Below are positions 14,751 to 21,802 of a stretch of DNA of 24,378 nucleotides, piece by piece. A program made the translations under genes and the position numbers. Position 1 is the stretch's first letter, and each line of letters starts with the position of its first letter. Under the pieces are notes generated by a model. It was not told where the DNA came from, ran no database searches, and worked only from the letters and a program-made list of their open reading frames with translations. The DNA is from an uncultured Coriobacteriaceae bacterium (GTDB lineage: Bacteria; Actinomycetota; Coriobacteriia; Coriobacteriales; QAMH01): NCBI GenBank assembly GCA_902783925.1, contig CACZSV010000240.1, positions 1-24,378 of the forward strand. The letters run 5' to 3'.

Positions 14751-16430
14751 ATGGCAGAGATCATCGATCAGAAAACAGAACGATATAACCGTGCGGCCCA
14801 GCTCGCACAGGACATTATCGAAGAGTGCCGCGTACAGCTCATGCTCAAGTTTCGGTTTCTCGACCTGGCACTGTGGCGCATGGCGCTCGAGCCAGTGCAC
14901 GTGAGCTCGCGCTATCCGTTTTCGACGGATGGAAAGAAGGTCTATTTCGAGCCTTTCGACGTTCTCAATAGGTTCGAGCAGTCATTCGATGAGGCCGTAA
15001 GGGATTACCTTCACCTCGTTTTACACTGCGTGTTCCGTCACCCGTACGATGAGATCCATAACAATCGCGAAGCATGGTCGCTCGCCTGCGATGTCATGGT
15101 CGAAAGCGTGGCAATGGAGATGTGTGCCACGCGCTTTGTAAGCGAAGAGGACAAGCTGCGTGAGCAGTATCTTTCGGAATTGCGACAAGCGACCGGGCCG
15201 CTTATGCCCGCAAAGCTTTACCAGCTTTTCGATCGAACCATAAAGAGCCCGGGAAGCAGCGGCTATTTTGATTTCACGAGAGAGAAGATCGTGGAGATGC
15301 AGTCTCTCTTTGAACGTGACAATCACGAATCTTGGCCGGCGTTTAACGACGAGGAAGGCGAGGAGAGACCGGGCGATATCGAGGAAATCGCCGAGCAAGA
15401 TGATGCGGGCGAAGACGATGCCTCTCCAAGCGAAGATGCAATTCAGCAGCTCGGAGAAGAGAGCCTGACCAATCGGAATGCGGACCAAAAGATGGAAGAT
15501 TCCTCTGCGGATGACGACGAAGGGGCAGAAGGCGCTGACGATGAAGACGCTGAGGATGCAAGCAGCAATGATGACGGCGAAGGCATCGATTCATCCACCG
15601 ACGAGCTCGAGGGCGAGGGAAGCGCGGATGATTTCGAAGAAGAGATCAACGATCCTGATTCCCAAGAGGAAAAAGAGTGGGAAGAAATTGCCAAGCAGAT
15701 TGAGATGAACCTTGAGACGTTCTCGAAGGAGTGGGGAAACGAGGCGCGCGGACTCATTTCGAGCCTCTCGATTTCGAATCGCCGAACCTACGATTACAGC
15801 GATTTCCTACGTAGATTTGCAACGCTTTCCGAGGATATGCGCATTAACGATGACGAGTTCGACTATATCTTCTACACCTATGGGCTCAAGCTCTACGGCA
15901 ATATGCCGTTGGTCGAGCCGCTTGAGTACATGGAGACCAATCGCGTGCGCGATTTTGTCATCGCTATCGACACATCCGAATCCGTGAGCGGCAGCTTGTG
16001 CAAACGTTTTGTTGAGCACACCTTCGCAATTCTCATGCAATCGCAGGAATTCGGCAGCAAAGTGAATGTCCATATCATTCAATGCGATGCGAAGATTCAA
16101 GCCGATACAAAAATCACGACCGTCCAAGAGATGGAAGCGTATCTCGAAAAATTCTATGTTCGCGGGTTTGGAGGAACGGACTTTCGGCCCGTGTTCGATT
16201 ATGTGAGCGATTTGCAAGACCGCGGTGAGCTCGAGGATTTGCAGGGGCTGCTGTACTTCACCGATGGATTTGGAAGTTTTCCGGAGGCGATGCCGCCCTA
16301 CGATGTGGCGTTCGTGTTCCTCGATACGGGCTCAACTCATATGCCTTCGGTGCCGCCCTGGGCGATGAAGGTTGTCATAGACGAAGAAGGAATAAACAGA
16401 TTCAAGAGCAGGGTTAGAACGCAAGGCTAA
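14751..16430 (+). CDS. VWA domain protein with degenerate DUF2201-type metallopeptidase-like N-terminus
   Basis: The 559-residue protein has three parts. Residues about 1-195 resemble the putative metallopeptidase domain that precedes VWA-like domains; its zinc motif reads H88-L-V-L-H92 with H97, so the catalytic glutamate of HExxH is leucine. Residues about 200-320 are an acidic, low-complexity linker rich in Asp, Glu and Ser. Residues 398-545 form a VWA domain with an intact MIDAS: D407-T-S-E-S411, T476 in GGTDF and D505 in FTDGFG. Such proteins partner MoxR-type AAA+ ATPases as adaptors that bind substrate or insert metals. GGAG lies 3 nt before the ATG. It follows the LRR gene by 8 bp and is followed at once by the AAA+ gene. 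No signal peptide or membrane helix is seen. Confidence 0.87.
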   Translation: MAEIIDQKTERYNRAAQLAQDIIEECRVQLMLKFRFLDLALWRMALEPVHVSSRYPFSTDGKKVYFEPFDVLNRFEQSFDEAVRDYLHLVLHCVFRHPYDEIHNNREAWSLACDVMVESVAMEMCATRFVSEEDKLREQYLSELRQATGPLMPAKLYQLFDRTIKSPGSSGYFDFTREKIVEMQSLFERDNHESWPAFNDEEGEERPGDIEEIAEQDDAGEDDASPSEDAIQQLGEESLTNRNADQKMEDSSADDDEGAEGADDEDAEDASSNDDGEGIDSSTDELEGEGSADDFEEEINDPDSQEEKEWEEIAKQIEMNLETFSKEWGNEARGLISSLSISNRRTYDYSDFLRRFATLSEDMRINDDEFDYIFYTYGLKLYGNMPLVEPLEYMETNRVRDFVIAIDTSESVSGSLCKRFVEHTFAILMQSQEFGSKVNVHIIQCDAKIQADTKITTVQEMEAYLEKFYVRGFGGTDFRPVFDYVSDLQDRGELEDLQGLLYFTDGFGSFPEAMPPYDVAFVFLDTGSTHMPSVPPWAMKVVIDEEGINRFKSRVRTQG

Positions 16431-16466
16431 GTGTGCCCTTCGGGGGGTATAGGAAAGGTTTCGAGT

Positions 16467-18806
16467 ATGAATATTGCAGATGCGAAAGACCAGATTAAAG
16501 ACACCGTCGAGGCATATCTTGCTAAAGATGATGCAGGCATGTACAGAATCAGCCCGTCGCGGCAGCGGCCTATCTTTCTGATTGGCGCTCCGGGCATTGG
16601 CAAGACGGCGATCATGGAGCAGATCGCGCAGGATCTCGAGATCGGCATCGTTTCGTATTCGATGACGCACCATACGCGCCAAAGCGCGCTCGGCCTGCCG
16701 CGTATTGTGCATAGAGAATTCGAAGGGTTCGAATACGAGTCGTCCGAATACACCATGAGCGAAATCGTCTCTGCGGTATATGACTATATGGAGGAGACCG
16801 ATCTTCATCAGGGCATCCTCTTCCTCGACGAAATCAATTGCGTCTCCGAAACGCTCTATCCTTCTATGCTCCAGTTCCTGCAATTTAAGACATTTGGACG
16901 CCACCGTATTCCGCATGATTGGATTATCGTGTGCGCTGGCAACCCGCCCGAATACAACAAGTCCGTACACGAATTCGATATCGTCACGCTCGACCGCCTG
17001 CGCGAAATCGAAGTCGAGCCGGAGTACAGCGCGTGGAAACGCTATGCATCCGAAAAGGGCATACACCCGGTTGTCACCACGTTCTTGGAGGCAAAACCGG
17101 ACTGCTTCTATTTGGTGGAGTCCAAGCCGGGCGGCGGCAAGAGCTTTGTAACCGCGCGTGGCTGGGAAGACCTGGCAGAGACCATCTCGTTGTATGAAGA
17201 GATGGGAAAGCAGGTGGGCCGTGATCTGATAGGGCAGTTCTTGCGCGATGAAGACATCGCAGACAGGTTCTCTGTCTATTACAACCTCTTCGATAAATAC
17301 CGTTCCGATTATCAGGTCATGAGTATCTTGGCGGGCGAGGCGAGCTACGAGATTGAAGCACGCGCGCGCGAGGCTGAATTTGACGAGCGTGTTGCGCTGC
17401 TTGGCTTGATGCTGGATGCACTTTCTGCCTCATGCATGCAAGCCCTCGAGCAGGAGGAGACGGCGATTGCGCTTCGCGATATTCTGCGCGAGCAAAAACA
17501 GCCGCTTCTCGATGGGGGAGATGTCGAGAAGACGGTTGGCGCCGTGGCGTCCGACCGCGAGACGCGCCTTGCAAGGAAGGTCGCATCTGGGACGGCGAAG
17601 CCTTCTTACGAGCGTAAGGAAAATCTCGTTATCAACAGACTCAAGGGTTTGGTCAAGCTGTGCCAGATGGAAAACAAGCTTGTGGGTCCCGATGCGTTCA
17701 AGATTGTAAGCGACGGGTATCGTGAGGAAGTCGACCGTATTGACCCGCTCGTCAAGGAAGCCAATGTCAAGATAGACAACGGCTTTGAGTTTATCGAGAA
17801 GGTTTGGAAGAATGCCCGCGAGATGCTCGTGTTTGTGGCAGAGCTTACGACGCGCCAGGCTACTACGCAGTTTATCGCCCATTATGGCAACGAAAGCTAC
17901 TATGCGCATAACGACGAGCTACAGGTTGATACGCATCGCCGCAACCTCTCCGAGCGCGTTCGCGCCCTCGATCTGAATGCCGAAGAAGCCATGGATGCCG
18001 GCAGCATGGATCTCTCCGGTTCTGTCGACGAGCGTGCACAGAGATATGTGGAAGGCGCGCTGGGAATTGACATGGCAGGCGGTGCAGGATTCAGGAACCG
18101 CAAGGCTAATCGTCCACCAACGATGGCGGAATACTATGGCGGTAAGCAATTCGAGTATGGGTTTGCGAGCATGAGCAAGATGACTCTGCCAAGCGCTTCG
18201 GAGCTCAGGGGCAAGACCATACTCGACGTGTGCTGCAGACGTGGAAAGGGCTGCTTCAAGCTCAGCTCGAAGGTCGGCGATGGGGGTCGTGTCATTGGGG
18301 TCGATTGGGCTCCGAGCTACATCGCCGAGGCGATTGATGATTCCGAGAAAGCCTGGCGCAAGAACAATCTGAAGGCTAATAACATGGAGTTCAAGACCGC
18401 TTATCCAGAAGATCTGCTTGCATGTGGAATTGGCGAGGGTACCATGGATGTAGTCTACATCAATAATGTGATGACCTTGCTGTACGACCAAGGAGAGGCG
18501 CTTAAAGAGTTTTATCGTGTTCTCAAGCCCGGAGGATTGCTCGTGTGCGAGACGATTCTTTCTGACGTAGAACGTGATGAGGCTGTGGTAGAAGGCGCAC
18601 GCTCCATTGGCAATAGCATCCAGGCGGGTAGGACAAAGGGCGAGTTGGTCGAACTTGTGAAAGCGGCTGGATTTGGCGAGCCGGAGTTCCTCGACGCATA
18701 TGTTGTTGAACCAGAGACTGGGTTTATCAAGAGCAGGACAGTGGAAGTGTATCCGAGCGATGAAGACGTTTCGTTCGAGGCTGTTGTGCTGCATGCGGTG
18801 AAGTAG
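16467..18806 (+). CDS. MoxR-type AAA+ ATPase fused to a SAM-dependent methyltransferase
   Basis: The 779-residue protein joins two units in one unbroken frame. The N-terminal AAA+ domain has Walker A GAPGIGKT (40-47), Walker B ILFLDE (117-122), sensor-1 N159 in CAGNPPEYN, and arginines in LDRLRE (175-180) suited to an arginine finger. A helical, charged region follows (about 290-545). Residues 550-779 are a class I methyltransferase: ILDVCCRRGKG (585-595) as motif I, VIGVDWAP with D613 as the SAM ribose-binding acid, DVVYINNVMTLLYD (661-674) and FYRVLKPGGLLVCETI (682-697). The last unit looks closest to the UbiE/ArsM type. The ATG at 16467 has AGGAAAGG 8 nt upstream; the GTG at 16431 directly after the VWA stop is less likely. 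With the VWA gene it forms a RavA-ViaA-like pair. I do not recognise this fusion. Confidence 0.88.
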   Translation: MNIADAKDQIKDTVEAYLAKDDAGMYRISPSRQRPIFLIGAPGIGKTAIMEQIAQDLEIGIVSYSMTHHTRQSALGLPRIVHREFEGFEYESSEYTMSEIVSAVYDYMEETDLHQGILFLDEINCVSETLYPSMLQFLQFKTFGRHRIPHDWIIVCAGNPPEYNKSVHEFDIVTLDRLREIEVEPEYSAWKRYASEKGIHPVVTTFLEAKPDCFYLVESKPGGGKSFVTARGWEDLAETISLYEEMGKQVGRDLIGQFLRDEDIADRFSVYYNLFDKYRSDYQVMSILAGEASYEIEARAREAEFDERVALLGLMLDALSASCMQALEQEETAIALRDILREQKQPLLDGGDVEKTVGAVASDRETRLARKVASGTAKPSYERKENLVINRLKGLVKLCQMENKLVGPDAFKIVSDGYREEVDRIDPLVKEANVKIDNGFEFIEKVWKNAREMLVFVAELTTRQATTQFIAHYGNESYYAHNDELQVDTHRRNLSERVRALDLNAEEAMDAGSMDLSGSVDERAQRYVEGALGIDMAGGAGFRNRKANRPPTMAEYYGGKQFEYGFASMSKMTLPSASELRGKTILDVCCRRGKGCFKLSSKVGDGGRVIGVDWAPSYIAEAIDDSEKAWRKNNLKANNMEFKTAYPEDLLACGIGEGTMDVVYINNVMTLLYDQGEALKEFYRVLKPGGLLVCETILSDVERDEAVVEGARSIGNSIQAGRTKGELVELVKAAGFGEPEFLDAYVVEPETGFIKSRTVEVYPSDEDVSFEAVVLHAVK

Positions 18807-18895
18807 CGAAAGGTCTGCTGTAGCGAATAGCATTGCTTCCTAATTGCGGGGAAGGAGAGTGAACCGTCAGTCCTCGCGACTCACCATTATGCGTA

Positions 18896-18958
18896 GGGGC
18901 GAGGCTTCATCCAGCCCGCCCGATAAGTCGGAATGAGCTGCGATGACGACTCATTCCG
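18896..18958. repeat. Structured intergenic element (copy B) upstream of the metal-resistance operon
   Basis: The 306-bp gap from 18807 to 19112 has no gene. Its left part holds a hairpin, GGGGCGAGGC (18896-18905), an 8-nt loop and GCCCGCCCGA (18914-18923). It pairs over 8 bp with one bulged A, at the same place as the bulged G in the copy at 10167-10190, and the right arm is identical. A second, perfect 9-bp hairpin follows, CGGAATGAG (18929-18937) with CTCATTCCG (18950-18958). The words AATGAG and CGACTCAT recur in the same order as in the first copy. No T-run follows, so a terminator role for the upstream operon is possible but not clear. The remainder up to 19038 shows nothing else I can name. 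Confidence 0.6.
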
Positions 18959-19038
18959 GCCGCTATGGCCAGGCACGCACCCTTCCCGCTTTGTTCCTAC
19001 GCCCCATATGCCAGATTCAAGGAGCATCGTTCTTATCC

Positions 19039-19066
19039 TTGACAATCGCTCATGAGAATCTATAAT
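19039..19066 (+). promoter_or_regulatory. Consensus promoter of the metal-resistance operon
   Basis: TTGACA (19039-19044) and TATAAT (19061-19066) are both perfect, with a 16-bp spacer. Transcription would start at about 19073, at the edge of the operator. A promoter this strong needs tight repression, which fits the SmtB-like gene downstream. Confidence 0.85.
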
Positions 19067-19072
19067 TTCCTT

Positions 19073-19098
19073 TATATATGAACAAATGCTCAAATGTA
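19073..19098 (+). promoter_or_regulatory. ArsR/SmtB-type operator (12-2-12 imperfect inverted repeat)
   Basis: The left half TATATATGAACA (19073-19084), spacer AA, and right half TGCTCAAATGTA (19087-19098) match as inverted repeats at 9 of 12 positions, with the core TGAACA-AA-TGCTCA. This is the 12-2-12 layout known for SmtB-family operators. It lies between the predicted start point and the ribosome site AAAGGAG (19100-19106), so a bound repressor would block transcription. Confidence 0.75.
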
Positions 19099-19112
19099 TA
19101 AAGGAGTTCAAC

Positions 19113-19568
19113 ATGGCGAAGGGTAAGAACAAAGGCAAGAAAAAGGACAAACTTGCTGCTTCCAACCAGCGCGAGCAGAAGAATATGAAAAAGGTCGAGC
19201 AGCTCTCTGACCCTACGGAAGCGGCGCCTGAAAAAGCTCAAGGAACCAATCCTTCTTCTGTCGAATCGCTGAAGAATTGCGAGATGCCGAGCGAGGAAAT
19301 GCTCTACGACCTTGCCGATCTTTTCAAGGTGTTCGCCGATACCACGCGCATCAAAATCCTGTATGCGCTCATGGGTGGTGACATGTGCGTGGCAGACATT
19401 GCAGAAGCGGTGGACGTATCGCAAAGCGCTGTCTCGCACCAACTGCGTTCTATGAAGCAGGCGCATCTTGTCAAATTCCGTCGTGATGGCAAACAGATTA
19501 TCTACTCGCTTTCGGACGACCATGTGCACACCATGCTCGCGCAGGGTCTTACCCATATCTGCGAGTAA
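19113..19568 (+). CDS. ArsR/SmtB-family metal-sensing repressor (probable Zn/Cd sensor)
   Basis: The 151-residue winged-helix repressor would release its operator when metal binds. Residues 1-55 are a lysine-rich tail (AKGKNKGKKKDK) not usual in the family. The core has the recognition helix SQSAVSHQLRSMKQ. Both classical metal sites are visible. The alpha-5 site D135-x-H137-x10-H148-x2-E151 matches SmtB D104, H106, H117 and E120 exactly in spacing, and C92-V-A-D95 matches SmtB C61 and D64 of the alpha-3N site, for which C56 could supply the N-terminal ligand. This favours zinc, cadmium or related divalent ions over arsenite. The ATG at 19113 has AAAGGAG 6 nt upstream. It heads the operon with the HMA protein and the P-type ATPase and is probably autoregulated through the operator at 19073-19098. 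Confidence 0.92.
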   Translation: MAKGKNKGKKKDKLAASNQREQKNMKKVEQLSDPTEAAPEKAQGTNPSSVESLKNCEMPSEEMLYDLADLFKVFADTTRIKILYALMGGDMCVADIAEAVDVSQSAVSHQLRSMKQAHLVKFRRDGKQIIYSLSDDHVHTMLAQGLTHICE

Positions 19569-19590
19569 CGGTTTTAAAGGAGGCATCACA

Positions 19591-19809
19591 ATGAAAAGGA
19601 TGTATAAGCTCGAAGGTCGTCTGTGCGGAAACTGCGCTGCGAAAATCGAAGATAAGGTCGCCAAAATCGACGGCGTCAACAAGGCGTCGGTGAATTTCAT
19701 GACGATGAAATTCACGCTCGATACCGCTGATGAAAAGCATGCGGACATTCTCGAGGAATCCAAGAAGATTTTCGATGTAATCGAGCCGACCTGCACGATA
19801 AAGGCATAA
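19591..19809 (+). CDS. Stand-alone heavy-metal-associated (HMA) domain protein
   Basis: The 72-residue protein is a single HMA fold (beta-alpha-beta-beta-alpha-beta). Its metal site is C12-G-N-C15 in GRLCGNCAAKIE; the usual GMTCxxC lead-in is changed to GRLCGNC. VNKASVNFMTMKFTLD forms the central strands. Such proteins carry a soft metal ion to a partner ATPase. AAAGGAGG lies 7 nt before the ATG, one of the strongest ribosome sites in the window, suggesting high expression. It sits 22 bp after the repressor gene and 31 bp before the P-type ATPase, which lacks its own HMA domain, so it probably acts as a detached metal-loading domain of that pump. Confidence 0.9.
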   Translation: MKRMYKLEGRLCGNCAAKIEDKVAKIDGVNKASVNFMTMKFTLDTADEKHADILEESKKIFDVIEPTCTIKA

Positions 19810-19840
19810 CGATTGCGCACGGCAAGTTGCGGGGAAACCC

Positions 19841-21742
19841 ATGGACATCATTGATAAAAAGAAGCTGGCTCGCATCATAATAGCCCTTGTGCTATTTCTC
19901 GTCGCAGAAATCATTGTGCATCTGGGGCTCACCGATGGACAATATGGCCTGTGGATTCAGTTTGGCCTTTTCCTCGTCCCTTATCTCATTGCAGGATACG
20001 ACGTGCTCGCCCGTGCGGGGCGTGGCATCGTGCATGGACAGATATTCGATGAGAATTTCCTGATGTCCGTTGCGACCATCGGAGCATTTGCACTTGTGTT
20101 CTTTCCCGATGCCGAGCCCCATATGGCCGAAGGCGCTGCGGTCATGCTCTTTTATCAGGTTGGTGAGCTATTCCAAGACTATGCTGTTGGTAAATCACGT
20201 AAATCGATTGCGGATATGATGGATATCGCTCCCGAATTCGCGAACGTCATGAAAGACGGTGAGCTTGTTCAGGTCGATCCATATGACGTGGCAATTAACG
20301 ATGAGATTGTTATTAAGCCGGGCGAACGTGTTCCGCTTGATGGAATTATCGTCTCGGGAAAGTCTCAACTCGACACTGCCGCGCTCACGGGGGAGTCTGT
20401 TCCACGCGTGGTCGAGGAAGGTGCCGAGGTCATTAGCGGATGCGTGAACATGACTGGTGTCATACATGTTCGCGTCGAAAAGCCGTACGACCAGTCGACT
20501 GTGCAGCGTATTCTCGAGCTGGTCGAAGAGGCAAGCGAGCGCAAAGCCCGCACCGAAAACTTCATAACGCGTTTTGCCCGGTACTACACACCGGTTGTGG
20601 TTGGCATGGCGCTCATTCTTGCCATTGTCCCTCCGCTGCTGTTTGGTCAGCCGTGGTCTTCATGTGTGCAGAGCGCCCTCGTTTTTCTCGTTGTTAGCTG
20701 CCCATGTGCGCTGGTCATTAGCGTTCCGCTTTCGTTCTTTGGCGGTATTGGCGCGGCTTCGAAGCGCGGCATCTTGATTAAGGGCTCAAGCTATCTCGAG
20801 ACGCTGGGCAGTGTAGATACAGTCGTTTTCGACAAGACGGGTACGCTTACAAATGGAAGCTTCAATGTGGTGGCTGTCCACGCAGAGCATGATGTCGACC
20901 CTGATCATCTGCTCTCGTATGCTGCACATGCCGAGGCATACTCTGATCACCCCATTGCGGTTTCTGTCAAAGAAAGCTACAGCGGTATTATCGACCAGGC
21001 GCAGATCGATCACGTCGAAGAACGCAGCGGGCAGGGTGTTTCTGCGCAGATCAATTCGCACACTGTGCTTGTGGGTAACGACAAGCTCATGAGAGCCGAG
21101 CAGGTTCCGTTCCATAACTGCGAGCTTGTGGGAACGGTACTGCATATTGCGCTCGATGGCGCCTATATTGGGCATATCGTCATTGCGGATGTTTTGAAGG
21201 ACGACGCTCAGGCAGCCATTGCGGGGCTTCGCAATGCTGGTGTCAAGAAGACTGTGATGCTCTCTGGGGACCGCGAAGAAGTCGCGATAGCTGTCGCTGA
21301 TCGCTTAGGGATTGACGAGGTCCATGCGCAACTTTTGCCGGCAGAAAAGGTTACGTGCGTGGAGCAGCTGCTATCTGCTCAGAACGAACGAGAAAAGCTT
21401 GCGTTTGTCGGTGATGGAATAAACGATGCGCCGGTTTTGATGCGGGCAGATATTGGCATCGCGATGGGAGCTATGGGCAGCGATGCCGCAATCGAGGCTG
21501 CAGATATTGTCTTGATGGACGACAAGCCGTCGAATATCGCGACTGCAATCTCGATCGCACGCAAGACCATGCGCATAGTGTGGCAGAACATCATCTTTGC
21601 CATTGGCGTCAAGGTGGTAATCATGATACTGGCGCTGCCCTTCATTGGTATTGCGACTATGTGGCTTGCCGTCTTTGGGGATGTGGGCGTTGCGTGCCTT
21701 GCGATTTTGAACGCCATGCGAGCGCTTCGAGTGAAGGGTTAG
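19841..21742 (+). CDS. P1B-type heavy-metal ATPase, Zn2+/Cd2+/Pb2+ class (ZntA/CadA-like)
   Basis: This membrane pump exports divalent soft metals using ATP. The 633-residue product has the actuator motif TGES (183-186), the metal-binding CPC (287-289) in the transport helix, the phosphorylation site D331-K-T-G-T, the nucleotide-binding H370-P371 pair, and GDGINDAP (524-531). The last helices carry K591 and D614 (VFGDVGVACL), at nearly the spacing of ZntA K693 and D714, placing it in the P1B-2 Zn/Cd/Pb group. The N-terminus starts with a helix after only 10 residues and has no HMA domain; that function seems moved to the preceding small gene. GGGGA lies shortly before the ATG. It is the last gene of the operon under the SmtB-like repressor. 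No clear terminator follows. Confidence 0.95.
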   Translation: MDIIDKKKLARIIIALVLFLVAEIIVHLGLTDGQYGLWIQFGLFLVPYLIAGYDVLARAGRGIVHGQIFDENFLMSVATIGAFALVFFPDAEPHMAEGAAVMLFYQVGELFQDYAVGKSRKSIADMMDIAPEFANVMKDGELVQVDPYDVAINDEIVIKPGERVPLDGIIVSGKSQLDTAALTGESVPRVVEEGAEVISGCVNMTGVIHVRVEKPYDQSTVQRILELVEEASERKARTENFITRFARYYTPVVVGMALILAIVPPLLFGQPWSSCVQSALVFLVVSCPCALVISVPLSFFGGIGAASKRGILIKGSSYLETLGSVDTVVFDKTGTLTNGSFNVVAVHAEHDVDPDHLLSYAAHAEAYSDHPIAVSVKESYSGIIDQAQIDHVEERSGQGVSAQINSHTVLVGNDKLMRAEQVPFHNCELVGTVLHIALDGAYIGHIVIADVLKDDAQAAIAGLRNAGVKKTVMLSGDREEVAIAVADRLGIDEVHAQLLPAEKVTCVEQLLSAQNEREKLAFVGDGINDAPVLMRADIGIAMGAMGSDAAIEAADIVLMDDKPSNIATAISIARKTMRIVWQNIIFAIGVKVVIMILALPFIGIATMWLAVFGDVGVACLAILNAMRALRVKG

Positions 21743-21802
21743 CGGGGCTTCTGGACTGAATGAGCTGCAATTTGTCTCGATGAGTGGTATCGTTTACAGG
21801 CT

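Noticed and set aside
17127..17163. PGGGKS in the AAA+ protein as a second P-loop
   Set aside because: It is not preceded by a beta strand and lies just before the ARGWEDL segment typical of MoxR proteins, so it is probably a chance resemblance.
17919..18833. 304-codon open frame on the minus strand opposite the methyltransferase part
   Set aside because: The opposite strand carries clear SAM-binding motifs; this frame has none and no ribosome site.
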